From CAYZXT01 sp964482515 (GTDB lineage: Bacteria; Elusimicrobiota; Elusimicrobia; FEN-1173): a DNA stretch of 64,000 bases. How positions within the stretch are numbered: the stretch's first letter is position 1; every line of letters begins with the position of its first letter. A program made the translations under genes and the position numbers. Below the pieces are notes generated by a model that saw only the letters and a list, made by a program, of their open reading frames with translations, did not search any database and was not told the DNA's origin. This document shows, one piece after another, positions 40,301-47,840 of this stretch. The DNA lies in contig CAYZXT010000011.1 of the NCBI GenBank assembly GCA_964482515.1, forward strand, positions 1 through 64,000. The letters run 5' to 3'.

Positions 40301-41726
40301 CGCAGTTATAGTTGTCTTCCGGGCAGCCCCATTTTTCAATGGTGGAATTCAAAATCCTGTTGAAGCTGGCATTGCTCATCAGGATGCCCTCCCAATTGCC
40401 GGTGCCGTAGGTCGTGGAGAAAGTGAAGTTCATGTTTTGAAGCGTGACGCGGGTCGTACCGGTCATGTTGGCCCACCGGTTGTAGACGTCGCGGACGGTG
40501 AGTCCGTCGATGACGATGTGGCTGCGATTGGTCAGGTTGATCCCGTCGGCGAGTCCCGTGACGTTGGGGGGCGAACCGCCGGCGTTGTTGCCGCTGATGA
40601 TGGGCGTTTCCCCGGGATAGTTGCGGAAGGTGATGGGATTGCCCGCGGTGCCGTTTCGGGCCGGGGTGAGGGTCTCCTGATAAACGCCGCCGCGGATGTA
40701 GACGGTATCGCCGGGTTGCGCCGCGCTGGCGGCCTGGGAGATGGTGCGCCAGGGTTGGGCCAAGCTGCCGGGGTTGGCGTTGTTTCCGGTTGTGGACACG
40801 TAGTAGGACGCGCCGCCGCCCGCAGCCGTAACGGAAACATTGATGCCCGCGGATGTGGTGGTTGCGCCGGCGTTGTCGTAGGCGCGGGCGGTGAGCGTGT
40901 AATTACCGACGGGGACGCTGGTCCAGGAGTAGGAATAGGGGCTGGTGGCGTCTGAGTTGAGCAGCGTGCCCCCCTGGTAAAACTCGACACGGTTGATGGT
41001 GCCGTCCGAATCGGACGCCGAGGCGGTCAGGGGAATCGTGGCCGGAGCGATGAAGCCGGTCCCGTCGGACGGGCCGGTGATCGATACGGTTGGGGGGACA
41101 TTGGGCGCAACGTTGGTTTTGAATGTTCCGGTGCTGGAAATGGAAAGATTGCCCGCGGCGTCCCTGGAACGGACCCTATAATAGTAAGTTGTATTGCTTA
41201 ACAGGCCGGTGACGCCCTGGCTGTGGGAGGTCACCAGGGCCGCGTTCAACGTGGTGCTTGATGTGACAAGAGTGGTCGTGCCGTAGTTGATCCGGGTATC
41301 GGCGGATTCGTTCGTCATCCAGGTGATGGTGGCGCTCGAAACATGAATGGAGGCGGCGGTCACCGCGCTGATCACCGGTGGGGTGAGGTCGTTGGAGACC
41401 GGAACAAAACTCGAAATTTGATTGCTGAAGCCGGATTCAAACCCACTGGAGTTGTAGGCCGTCAGACGGAAGTAATAGGTGGCGCCCGCGCTGACCGAGA
41501 CCGTGGTGCTGACCGCCGGGGCGGCGACCGAGGTCTTGGTGACCGAGGTATTGGCGAGGGCCTGGGCAGTGGTCATGCCGGCCAGCGAGACGGTGGCTTG
41601 GAAGAGGCGATATCCGGAGAGATCGGCTTCCCCATTGGCGTTCCAGTCCAGGGTGATAGGAACCGCCCGGACGATGCTCCAGGGCAAAGCAATCAGCGCG
41701 AACGTAAGTGCCAGGACATTTTTCAT
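37335..41726 (-). CDS. large secreted Fn3/Ig/beta-helix protein with T9SS/FlgD-like C-terminal domain (contains assembly gap)
   Basis: A 1,463-residue exported protein as assembled. Order: signal peptide (1-20), two Fn3 domains (22-205), an Ig-like domain (207-300), a DUF1565 beta-helix (305-850) paralogous to the downstream gene, Ig-like (855-940), two Fn3 domains (945-1180, the first containing the N gap), Ig-like (1185-1275), a linker, and a C-terminal domain (1374-1463; VKIHPNPWR ... VKIFTTSGQWVKTL ... ASGLYFYL ... GKFVIIR) of the FlgD-like / type IX secretion sorting type. The ATG at 41726 overlaps the PorV stop (ATGA) and begins the signal peptide; the open frame upstream to 41786 is rejected. 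Likely a cell-surface protein. Confidence 0.8.
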   Translation of the reverse strand: MKNVLALTFALIALPWSIVRAVPITLDWNANGEADLSGYRLFQATVSLAGMTTAQALANTSVTKTSVAAPAVSTTVSVSAGATYYFRLTAYNSSGFESGFSNQISSFVPVSNDLTPPVISAVTAASIHVSSATITWMTNESADTRINYGTTTLVTSSTTLNAALVTSHSQGVTGLLSNTTYYYRVRSRDAAGNLSISSTGTFKTNVAPNVPPTVSITGPSDGTGFIAPATIPLTASASDSDGTINRVEFYQGGTLLNSDATSPYSYSWTSVPVGNYTLTARAYDNAGATTTSAGINVSVTAAGGGASYYVSTTGNNANPGSLAQPWRTISQAASAAQPGDTVYIRGGVYQETLTPARNGTAGNPITFRNYPGETPIISGNNAGGSPPNVTGLADGINLTNRSHIVIDGLTVRDVYNRWANMTGTTRVTLQNMNFTFSTTYGTGNWEGILMSNASFNRILNSTIEKWGCPEDNYNCGGDAVHVNGGSHHNLFENNYFGSAMHASLQIQTAHENIVRNNTFANDIEKGLELTDRTQNTTYRNLVEGNTFRQAGYNIENHGGMHLHLASYQNIIRRNIMTDASLQAVDCVVWDVSGDTVYTCSDNRFYNNVFAHNKIDPNGFPNGSGGNLVDWGPSAIMMDNFGYSYLPVNGNMFKNNIFFDNQPNNAPAGNTRIHAVEIYIPLGTNSFRGNAFFYQNASDNILAVNGSGEHPVTWFNTNVSANFGGNIQQSPSFTTYSPGTLLNALDGTYDFHLQAGSPGIDQGVNLTNTTSAGSGTVIPVTDASYFHDGYQGMIAPDEIQVGSEVVTIQSINYTSNQITVNRSISWANGAGVNLPFNGSGPDMGAYESAFGGSNSPPSVSMTAPVNNSSFVLGSTVTLNATASDSDGSVSQVAFYAAGVMIGTDISSPYSINWVPSSTGTYTVTAVATDNNNTQTTSAGITVNISADTTPPVIGAVSASAVHVSSATISWTTNELSDTQVDYGTTLALTLSSALNSSTATAHSVLLTGLAANTTYYYRVRSRDXXXXXXXXXXXXXXXXXXXXXXXXXXXXXXXXXXVRSRDAAGNLALSSTSTFKTQALPDTTPPVISFIAYGVGFSSATITWITDELADTQINYGTTTAMSLSSTLNTDLALSHQTTLSGLSNGATYYFRVRSRDAAGNLAQSGGTPQFVTLSHPAGTNHPPTVSMMITQSTPYVLGSTLTLFATASDLDGSVASVRFYQGGAQIGIKTAEPYALDYSPPFSGSYVFTAIALDDQGQPSASAIIQITVQRPLPAPVLRLPRFIKPGDLIKVDYPEGYNIHHFEWRLRRLNIAAPSTAPSAVSAAKAINTTQASIDLSPLDLDAGDYEISLRAVDKIGVASPEASAVITLAPGTFDSVKIHPNPWRMDKHAGQPITFTNMPLTATVKIFTTSGQWVKTLTAVNGSAAWDLKDDSGDFAASGLYFYLALNDQNKPTKGKFVIIR
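38559..38658. other. Assembly gap of 100 Ns
   Basis: Exactly 100 unknown bases. The 17 bases left of the gap (38542-38558, GCGTCGCGGGAACGGAC) are identical to the 17 bases right of it (38659-38675), inside the repeated VRSRDAAGNLA region of Fn3 domains. The gap size is therefore probably a scaffolding placeholder. Confidence 0.97.
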
Positions 41727-42706
41727 GGTCGGTACCCGTTGTTGAATTTGAACGAGGTTTTTCGCGGGTTTTTCACTGGAACCCACGATGTTTCGCCGGT
41801 GTCTTTGCGGACGCTGCCGAATTTAAGGACCATGGACACGTAATGCGTATCTCCCAAATCGCCGAACGGAACCCAGGCGTAGGATACCTCATGCCCCATG
41901 ATTTGAAAGCCGGCTCCAGCCGTCATACCTGTGACGCCGGACAATTGGGACGCGCCGTCCGTTTTATATCCCGCCCGTAGCAGAAATCCGTGAAGAGGTT
42001 GGAATTCAAGCCCGGCGCGTCCTGCGGTCGGTCCTTCCAAACGATAGGTACCTCCCGCCGCGAGCGTCAATGAATGGAATGGTTTGTACGCCGCCTCCAG
42101 CTTGATCCCTGACGGAAGAGCATCGCCTTCCTTGATGAAGGTCAGCTTGTTTCCGAAATTAACGCCGACGAGGGCGAGGGAGACCTTGTCGGTCGGCCTG
42201 TAAATCATTCCCATATCAAAGGAATAGGCGGAAGCGGAAATGTCGGCCAATTTCGCGGAAATCAGCGCGCCGGTTACCCCCAAGGATAACGATGAAGTCA
42301 CGGCTTGGCCATAGGAAAGAGAATAGGCGGAATAGCGTGTTGAGAAATCCGATGTCGTGTTGCCGGCGATGTCCGTGCCGGGAATGGATCCGGACGCCAT
42401 GTCCCTGACGGAGAAAGCCACGCCGGCGGCGCCGAAAACAGGCAGGGCGAGGGAAGAAAACTCGTAGCGGACGGAATCCAAATAGGAAAGGTGCTGAAGG
42501 GCGATTTGTTTTTGTGCGAGAAATCCGATGCCGGCGGGATTCCAAACGGGGGAATAGGCGTCGGTCCCCACCGCCGCGTAGGCGCCTCCCATGGCCGCCG
42601 GACGGGCTCCCGCAGGGACTTGCAGGAAATCCGCGCCGGCCCCGCCCGCTTGGGCGGCCCGGAGCGGCGTAAGTAGAAGGACTATGAAGAGCAGTGGTTT
42701 TTTCAT
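41723..42706 (-). CDS. PorV/PorQ-family outer membrane protein
   Basis: A 327-residue protein with signal peptide (cleavage near RAAQAGG) and the hallmark GADFLQVPAGARPAAMGGAY followed by DAYSPVWNPAG, which defines the PorV/PorQ (FadL-like beta barrel) family. The rest alternates short amphipathic strands ending in VLKFG. In type IX secretion PorV shuttles cargo proteins with C-terminal signals to the surface. Here its stop overlaps the start of a cargo-like protein with such a tail, which supports a functional link, although T9SS core genes are not in this window. Confidence 0.85.
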   Translation of the reverse strand: MKKPLLFIVLLLTPLRAAQAGGAGADFLQVPAGARPAAMGGAYAAVGTDAYSPVWNPAGIGFLAQKQIALQHLSYLDSVRYEFSSLALPVFGAAGVAFSVRDMASGSIPGTDIAGNTTSDFSTRYSAYSLSYGQAVTSSLSLGVTGALISAKLADISASAYSFDMGMIYRPTDKVSLALVGVNFGNKLTFIKEGDALPSGIKLEAAYKPFHSLTLAAGGTYRLEGPTAGRAGLEFQPLHGFLLRAGYKTDGASQLSGVTGMTAGAGFQIMGHEVSYAWVPFGDLGDTHYVSMVLKFGSVRKDTGETSWVPVKNPRKTSFKFNNGYRP

Positions 42707-43068
42707 GTTTGTCTTCCCACTGTCAGTTTACCGGACCAGGGTAATCAGCAGCTCAATATTTGCTCAAATGTAACTCAATCAATTGATACAAGTCGTTTGC
42801 ATTTATTTCCGTCTCTGAGAAGCCTCGCATTGAGGACGATTTTGCAGCTTGTTTTTGACGGTTCGACGCGGCCGGCAACGGCGCGCCTCAGAGGCAACTG
42901 TACGATATATGGGGCGATAAAGACCTTGATTTCCGTCGGAAACGGAGATATATCTATTGAACACCGCATATTCGATTTTCCCGGAACGCGATACATGAAA
43001 TGCCGTTGATGAGGCCGACCGCCGAGAGGCCTCCGAAACGACGGTTCCAGGGAATGCCAGGGGGCTTG
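42707..43068. other. Divergent intergenic region without identified genes
   Basis: About 360 bp between the divergent PorV-like and PilZ genes, AT-richer than its surroundings. It holds several short inverted repeats (e.g. TCCGTCGGAAACGGA near 42929-42943) and AT-rich hexamers that could serve as promoters in both directions. I see no convincing riboswitch, tRNA or small ORF. Confidence 0.5.
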
Positions 43069-43581
43069 ATGAGGAAGGACAAACCCGTTTCCGTCCGGGA
43101 AACCGTTTATGTCTGGTCCGGGGGCGGAATCGAGCAGATCCATAAGGATTCCGTGGAGAACCCTTCCCAGCTCGCGCCGGAAGCCAACCCGGCGCCGCGG
43201 CCGGAGGACCAACGGCGTTTTCCGCGCCTCGACTTGAAGCTCCCCATCCTTTATAAAGTCCTGGGCCATAACGCCAGCCGCATTCCCACCCATGTGCGCC
43301 CCTATCTTCTGGCGCAAAGCACCAACATCAGCCCCATCGGCCTTTGCTTCACCCTCGCGGAGAAGTTCGAGAACGGGACGGTCCTGGCGCTGACGATCCA
43401 CGTCATGGAGAAGAAGGAAACCTTTTCGGCCATCGGGCGCGTCATTTGGACTCAGCCCGCCGACAGCACCGGCCATTTCCTTACGGGGGTGGAGTTCGTG
43501 GTGGTGGAGGAGGACAAGCTCAAGAAGGACGGCCACGGCCGGATGCGGGCCCTGATGGAGGAGATGGACCCGAAAGCGTAG
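43069..43581 (+). CDS. PilZ domain protein (probable c-di-GMP receptor)
   Basis: A 170-residue protein with the PilZ binding motifs: DQRRFPRLDL (the RxxxR box) and, about 50 residues on, NISPIGLCF (the D/NxSxxG box), within a six-stranded barrel continuing to GRVIWTQ and TGVEFV. It probably binds cyclic di-GMP. The N-terminal 45 residues are unstructured. The ATG at 43069 follows AGGGGGC; starts at 43000 and 43009 are possible but weaker. Diguanylate cyclases are encoded 7 kb downstream. Confidence 0.82.
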   Translation: MRKDKPVSVRETVYVWSGGGIEQIHKDSVENPSQLAPEANPAPRPEDQRRFPRLDLKLPILYKVLGHNASRIPTHVRPYLLAQSTNISPIGLCFTLAEKFENGTVLALTIHVMEKKETFSAIGRVIWTQPADSTGHFLTGVEFVVVEEDKLKKDGHGRMRALMEEMDPKA

Positions 43582-43604
43582 GATCCGTTTGCGCGCACGA
43601 CATG

Positions 43605-43639
43605 CCGCGGGCTCGAAGGTCGCCCGCGGTTTTTTCTTT
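43605..43639 (+). terminator. Rho-independent terminator after the PilZ gene
   Basis: A perfect 8-bp GC stem CCGCGGGC (43605-43612) / GCCCGCGG (43622-43629) is followed by TTTTTTCTTT. It insulates the biotin operon from upstream transcription. Confidence 0.93.
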
Positions 43640-43700
43640 GTATCGACAACGTCCCATTCGCTATAATGTCAACTATATTTGAGGTTTATCAGTTGACATT
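43638..43700 (+). promoter_or_regulatory. Biotin operon promoter with BirA-type operator
   Basis: A consensus -10 TATAAT (43662-43667) has a weak -35 TTGTAT (43638-43643, 18-bp spacing). Overlapping the -10 is a perfect inverted repeat: AATGTCAACT (43665-43674), a 16-bp spacer, then AGTTGACATT (43691-43700). Known BirA operators are inverted repeats of TTGTAAACC with a 14-16 bp spacer, so both half-site and spacing agree. Repression by biotin-loaded BirA is inferred. Confidence 0.85.
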
Positions 43701-43725
43701 CGAAGCGCTTGACATCGGAGGCACA

Positions 43726-44757
43726 ATGAACGCCAGGGATTTGTCCAACAAGAGTTTAAGCGGGGAAATGTTGAGCCGGGAGGAAGCGCAGGCCGTGTTG
43801 AACTGGCCGGAAGAGGACATGCTCGGACTGATTTCCGAAACCCATAAAGTCAGGCGGAAATATTTCGGGAAGAAGATCCGGCTGAACTTCCTCGCGAACA
43901 TCAAAAGCGGGCTTTGTCCGGAAGATTGCTCCTATTGTTCGCAGTCGAAGGATTCAAAGGCGCCCATCGACAAATACCGCCTCTTGTCCGAAGACGAGAT
44001 CCTGAAGATGGCGGAGCGCGCCTCGGCCAACAAGGCGGCGCGGCTCTGCCTGGTGGCTTCGGGGCGCGGGCCGTCCGACAAGGACGTGGACCAGGTCTCC
44101 AAGGCCGTCGAACACGTGCGGGAGCGTTTTCCCAAACTGGAGATCTGCGTCTGCATGGGGTTGCTGAAGGAAGGCCAGGCCGAATCGCTCAAACAATCCG
44201 GCGTGGACGCCTACAACCACAACCTGAACACCAGCGAGCGTTTCTACGACGACATCTGTTCCACCCACACCCACGCCGACCGCGTGGACACCGTCCACAA
44301 GGCCCAGTCCGCCGGGTTGTCCGCCTGTTCGGGCGCGCTCTTCGGCATGGGCGAGAGCCAGGACGACATCCTGGACGTGGCCTACCGCCTCCGCGAACTG
44401 AAGGCGGAATCCATCCCCGTCAACTTCCTGATCCCGATCAAAGGGACGCCTCTCTCCGGTAAAAACGACCTCACGCCCACCCAATGCCTCCGCATCCTCT
44501 GCCTTTTCCGCCTGCTCAGCCCGGCGTCGGAACTGCGGATCGCGGGCGGACGGGAAGTCCATCTCCGGAGCCTGCAGCCGCTGGGGCTGTTCATCGCCAA
44601 CTCCATCTTCATCGGGGATTATTTGACCACGACGGGACAGGAGCCCCTGGCGGACTTGGAGATGATCCGCGACCTGGGCTTCGAAATCGTCGGCGACGTT
44701 CCCGAACAACCGCCGGTGGATCTCTCCGATCGCGTGACCGTTCTTTCAAGAAAATAA
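43726..44757 (+). CDS. bioB: biotin synthase
   Basis: A radical-SAM enzyme that inserts sulfur into dethiobiotin. The CxxxCxxC cluster site is GLCPEDCSYCSQ (C64, C68, C71). Other family segments are YNHNLNTSERFYDDICSTHT, GLSACSGALFGMGES and the Arg of RIAGGREVHLRSLQPL that binds the [2Fe-2S] cluster. The 343-residue length is normal. ATG 43726 has CGGAGG 5 bp upstream and lies 25 bp after the BirA-type operator; the open frame from 43666 would start inside that operator and is rejected. Confidence 0.97.
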   Translation: MNARDLSNKSLSGEMLSREEAQAVLNWPEEDMLGLISETHKVRRKYFGKKIRLNFLANIKSGLCPEDCSYCSQSKDSKAPIDKYRLLSEDEILKMAERASANKAARLCLVASGRGPSDKDVDQVSKAVEHVRERFPKLEICVCMGLLKEGQAESLKQSGVDAYNHNLNTSERFYDDICSTHTHADRVDTVHKAQSAGLSACSGALFGMGESQDDILDVAYRLRELKAESIPVNFLIPIKGTPLSGKNDLTPTQCLRILCLFRLLSPASELRIAGGREVHLRSLQPLGLFIANSIFIGDYLTTTGQEPLADLEMIRDLGFEIVGDVPEQPPVDLSDRVTVLSRK

Positions 44758-44865
44758 ATTGCGGATTTCAGGTTGCGGAATGCGGATTAGAAAATCAATG
44801 TGTCTGAATTGGTGGGAGTGTCCGCTGTTGGGATCCGCGATCCGAAATCGCAAATCCGAAATCCT
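44757..44865. repeat. ATTGCGGATT / AATCCGAAAT dispersed inverted repeat (copy 2)
   Basis: The left part about 44758-44788 (ATTGCGGATTTCAGGTTGCG and following) and the right part 44831-44864 (GATCCGAAATCGCAAATCCG and following) are inverted relatives of each other and of copy 1 at 26680. As there, the right end abuts the start codon of the next gene (44866). Confidence 0.7.
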
Positions 44866-45585
44866 ATGAACGTCTTAATCACCGGAGCCAGCCGCGGCAT
44901 CGGCCGTTCTTTGGCCCTTGGTTTTGCAAAGGCCGGGCACAGCGTCGCCGTGAACTATCAAAACGGCCGCGCCGAAGCGGAGCGCCTGGCCGGCGAATTG
45001 GACGCGCTCGGCGTAAAATCGGTTGCGCTGCAGGCGGATGTGTCCGATCCCGCGCAGGCCCAGGCTTTGGTGGAGCGGACCGTCGAGGCCTTCGGTCCCT
45101 TGGACGTTTTGGTCAACAACGCGGGCGTCGCCCGGGACCGCACGATCCTCAAGATGTCCGCGGAAGAATGGCGGACGGTTCTCGACGTGAATCTGAGCGG
45201 CGCTTTCTGGTGCTTGCAGGCCGCGGCCCGTCACATGACGAAACAGAAACGCGGACACATCATCAACATCTCTTCCATCGTCGGCCGCCGCGCGGGCGTG
45301 GGGAACGCGAACTACGCGGCGTCCAAGGCCGGCCTCATGGCGCTGACGAAGGCCGCCGCCCGGGAGTTCGGCCGCTTCCAGGTCTGCGTCAACGCCGTGC
45401 TGCCGGGTTTTCATCCGACGGGGATCGGCCGGGCTGTTTGGGAAAAACAACAGGAGGGAATCCTGGCGCAACATGTCCTGGGGCGCCTCGTGGACATGGA
45501 CGAGCTGGCCGCTTTCGTGGTGGAATTGTCGAATAAAAAATCCGTCTCCGGGCAAATATTCGCTTTCGAATCGAGGATCGTGTGA
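44866..45585 (+). CDS. FabG-like 3-oxoacyl-ACP reductase in the biotin operon
   Basis: A 239-residue classical SDR: cofactor motif TGASRGIG at the N-terminus, NNAGVARD, Ser137 in INISSIVG, and Tyr150/Lys154 in YAASK. FabG-type reductases reduce 3-oxoacyl-ACP with NADPH in fatty acid synthesis. Its position between bioB and a ketosynthase, inside an operon with a BirA-type operator, suggests it acts on the pimeloyl precursor of biotin, but that is an inference. The ATG at 44866 follows the repeat directly with no clear ribosome-binding site. Its stop overlaps the next GTG. Confidence 0.87.
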   Translation: MNVLITGASRGIGRSLALGFAKAGHSVAVNYQNGRAEAERLAGELDALGVKSVALQADVSDPAQAQALVERTVEAFGPLDVLVNNAGVARDRTILKMSAEEWRTVLDVNLSGAFWCLQAAARHMTKQKRGHIINISSIVGRRAGVGNANYAASKAGLMALTKAAAREFGRFQVCVNAVLPGFHPTGIGRAVWEKQQEGILAQHVLGRLVDMDELAAFVVELSNKKSVSGQIFAFESRIV

Positions 45586-46697
45586 ACGTTGTCGTCACCG
45601 GCATCGGCCTGACGTCGCCGCTGGCGGACAGCCGCGAGGCTTCATGGTCTGCTTTGATCGGCGGGCAATGTTCCGTTGGAGAAGATGGAGCCGCGGTTCC
45701 GCTTCTCTCTGATGATCGGCCCCGCACGATCCAACTGGCTTTAACGTCCGCGCGGGAAGCGCTGGCGGACGCGAAATTTTTGACGGCGTTAGCCGGGAGT
45801 GCCGCGGGGGAGCGGCCGACGGAACGTTATCTCGGCGAGCGCTGGGGCTGCGTCGTGAGCAACAGCAAGCCCATCCTTCATGGCGACGGGGTTTTGGAGC
45901 CTGGAGTCGTTCCCCAGGCGGTAGCGCGGGACTTCGGCGTCGGCGGTCCCGTGATCAATTTGGCGTCGGCCTGCGCGACGGGTTTGCAGTCCGTCATGAC
46001 CGCCGCGTCCTGGATCCGGGACGGCGTCTGCGACTTCGCCCTCGCGGGCGCCGCCGAATCGTCCCTTCACCCGCTCTATTTGTCGGGGTTCGAGCGGATG
46101 GGCGTCATTTCGCGCGACCGGCTCATCCGGCCCTTTGACCGGAACCGGGACGGGTTCGTGGTCGGCGAAGGCGCGGGCGTGTTCGTTTTGGAAAGCGAAT
46201 CTTCCGCCCGACGCCGCGGAGCGCAAACCTACGGCGTCCTACGCGGCTGGGACTTCGCCTGCGACCCCCATCATCCCACGCGCTTCAATTCCAACGGACA
46301 AAAGATCGCCTCTTCGCTCTCCCGCGCGCTCGGCCGCGCCGGTCTTGCTCCGTCGGAGATCGGTTACGTGAACGCCCACGGCACGGCGACGCAACTGAAC
46401 GATCGCCTGGAAAGCCTGGCGCTGCGGAGCGTTTTCGGGAAAGCTTCCCCAGCGATTTCTTCTACCAAGGGCGCGACCGGCCATCTGCTCGGGGCGACGG
46501 GCGCCGTCGAGTTGGCGTTCTGCCTCCTGGCTCTACGCGACAATGTGCTTCCTCCCACGTTGAATCTGGAAAACCCTGAGAGCGACGCCCTGGACTTCAT
46601 CGGCCCGTCGGCCCGCCGGGAATCCGTCAACGCCGCGGCCACTCTTTCCTTCGGCTTCGGCGGTTCCATCGCCTCGCTGGTCGTGAGCAAATCGTGA
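45582..46697 (+). CDS. FabF-like beta-ketoacyl-ACP synthase in the biotin operon
   Basis: A 371-residue condensing enzyme of the KAS I/II type with an intact catalytic set: Cys131 in ASACATG, His266 in NAHGTATQLND, Lys296 and His301 in STKGATGHLLGATG. It is about 40 residues shorter than FabF, mainly before the catalytic Cys, and the gatekeeper loop reads GFGGSIAS rather than GFGGTNAS. These differences hint at a specialised substrate. GTG start overlapping the reductase stop by 4 bp; its own stop overlaps bioF the same way. Probably contributes to making the pimeloyl thioester, since no bioC, bioH, bioW or bioI is present here. Confidence 0.87.
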   Translation: MNVVVTGIGLTSPLADSREASWSALIGGQCSVGEDGAAVPLLSDDRPRTIQLALTSAREALADAKFLTALAGSAAGERPTERYLGERWGCVVSNSKPILHGDGVLEPGVVPQAVARDFGVGGPVINLASACATGLQSVMTAASWIRDGVCDFALAGAAESSLHPLYLSGFERMGVISRDRLIRPFDRNRDGFVVGEGAGVFVLESESSARRRGAQTYGVLRGWDFACDPHHPTRFNSNGQKIASSLSRALGRAGLAPSEIGYVNAHGTATQLNDRLESLALRSVFGKASPAISSTKGATGHLLGATGAVELAFCLLALRDNVLPPTLNLENPESDALDFIGPSARRESVNAAATLSFGFGGSIASLVVSKS

Positions 46698-47836
46698 AAT
46701 TCCTCGAAGAGGCGCTTCAAGGGCTGAAAGACGCCGACCTCTATCGCGAACTTAAAACCTTAAGCTCCGCGCCGGAAGCCCATGTGACCCTGGGCGGTCG
46801 GTCGTTCATCAATTTCGCGTCCAACAATTATTTGGGGCTCTCCGCGGACGAACGTGTGAAATCCGCGGCGGCCGAAGCGGCGCGGGAATGGGGCGCGGGC
46901 GCCACGGCGTCGCGGCTCCTCGGCGGGACGCTGGAATTGCACGATGAACTCGAGCGATCCCTCGCGGCGTTCAAGCGCACGGAGGCCTGCGCGGTATTTC
47001 CTTCCGGTTATCACGCCAACCTCGGAACGTTGCAATGCTTGTTGTCTTCCGACGATACCGCCCTGGTGGACCGGCTGGCACACGCCTCGTTGATCGACGG
47101 CGTCCGGCTCTCCCGCGCGACGCTGCGCGTCTTCCGGCACAATGATCCGTCGGACTTGGAGAAGAAGCTGCGGGGCCGCGGGAGGAGGGGGCGGGTGTGG
47201 ATCATCACGGAAAGCGTTTTTTCCATGGACGGCGACGTCGCTCCTTTGGCTGAAATCGTCGGCCTGGCCCGACGGTACGGAGCCCATACCTATGTTGACG
47301 AAGCCCATGGCACCGGCGTTTGGGGCCCGGAAGGCCGCGGCGTTGTGAACGAATGCGGCTTGGAGAAAGACGTCGATGTCTGCATGGGCACCCTGTCCAA
47401 GGCGCTGGGCAGCGCGGGCGGTTTTGTCTGCGGCGGCCGGAGCTTGATCGAATGGATCCGCAACCGGTCCCGCTCCTTCATCTATTCGACGGCTTTGCCG
47501 CCGCCGTCCCTGGCCGCGGCGCTGAAATCATTGGAGCTCGTTCAGCAAGAACCATGGCGGCGGAAAAAATTATTCGATCTCACGGCGCGCCTCCGCGCCG
47601 GGTTGCGTCAGCCCGAATCACTCAACAGCCCCATCGTCCCGTTTTTGGTCGGAAGCGAAAAGGAGACCCTTCGGCTGTCCCGGTTGTTATGGGACGAAGG
47701 CATCTTCGCGCCGGCCATCCGCCCTCCCACAGTCCCTAAGGGAACCTCGAGGTTACGGTTCTCCCTCACGGCCGGGCATACCGAAGCCGACGTCGACCGC
47801 GTGGTCGGCTGCCTTCTTGAAAAATCAATTGCCTAA
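46694..47836 (+). CDS. bioF: 8-amino-7-oxononanoate synthase
   Basis: A PLP enzyme that condenses pimeloyl-ACP or -CoA with L-alanine, the first step of the biotin ring pathway. The 380-residue protein shows NFASNNYLGL, GAGATASRLLGG, ESVFSMDGDVAPL, the PLP-contacting YVDEAHGTGVWG and the Schiff-base Lys236 in TLSKALGSAGGF. It starts at GTG 46694 in a 4-bp overlap with the ketosynthase. The order after the ketosynthase fits direct use of its product. Confidence 0.94.
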   Translation: MKFLEEALQGLKDADLYRELKTLSSAPEAHVTLGGRSFINFASNNYLGLSADERVKSAAAEAAREWGAGATASRLLGGTLELHDELERSLAAFKRTEACAVFPSGYHANLGTLQCLLSSDDTALVDRLAHASLIDGVRLSRATLRVFRHNDPSDLEKKLRGRGRRGRVWIITESVFSMDGDVAPLAEIVGLARRYGAHTYVDEAHGTGVWGPEGRGVVNECGLEKDVDVCMGTLSKALGSAGGFVCGGRSLIEWIRNRSRSFIYSTALPPPSLAAALKSLELVQQEPWRRKKLFDLTARLRAGLRQPESLNSPIVPFLVGSEKETLRLSRLLWDEGIFAPAIRPPTVPKGTSRLRFSLTAGHTEADVDRVVGCLLEKSIA

Positions 47837-47840
47837 ACCG

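Noticed and set aside
42707..43068. Possible c-di-GMP riboswitch ahead of the PilZ gene
   Set aside because: Short hairpins are present but the conserved GEMM core sequences are not recognisable.
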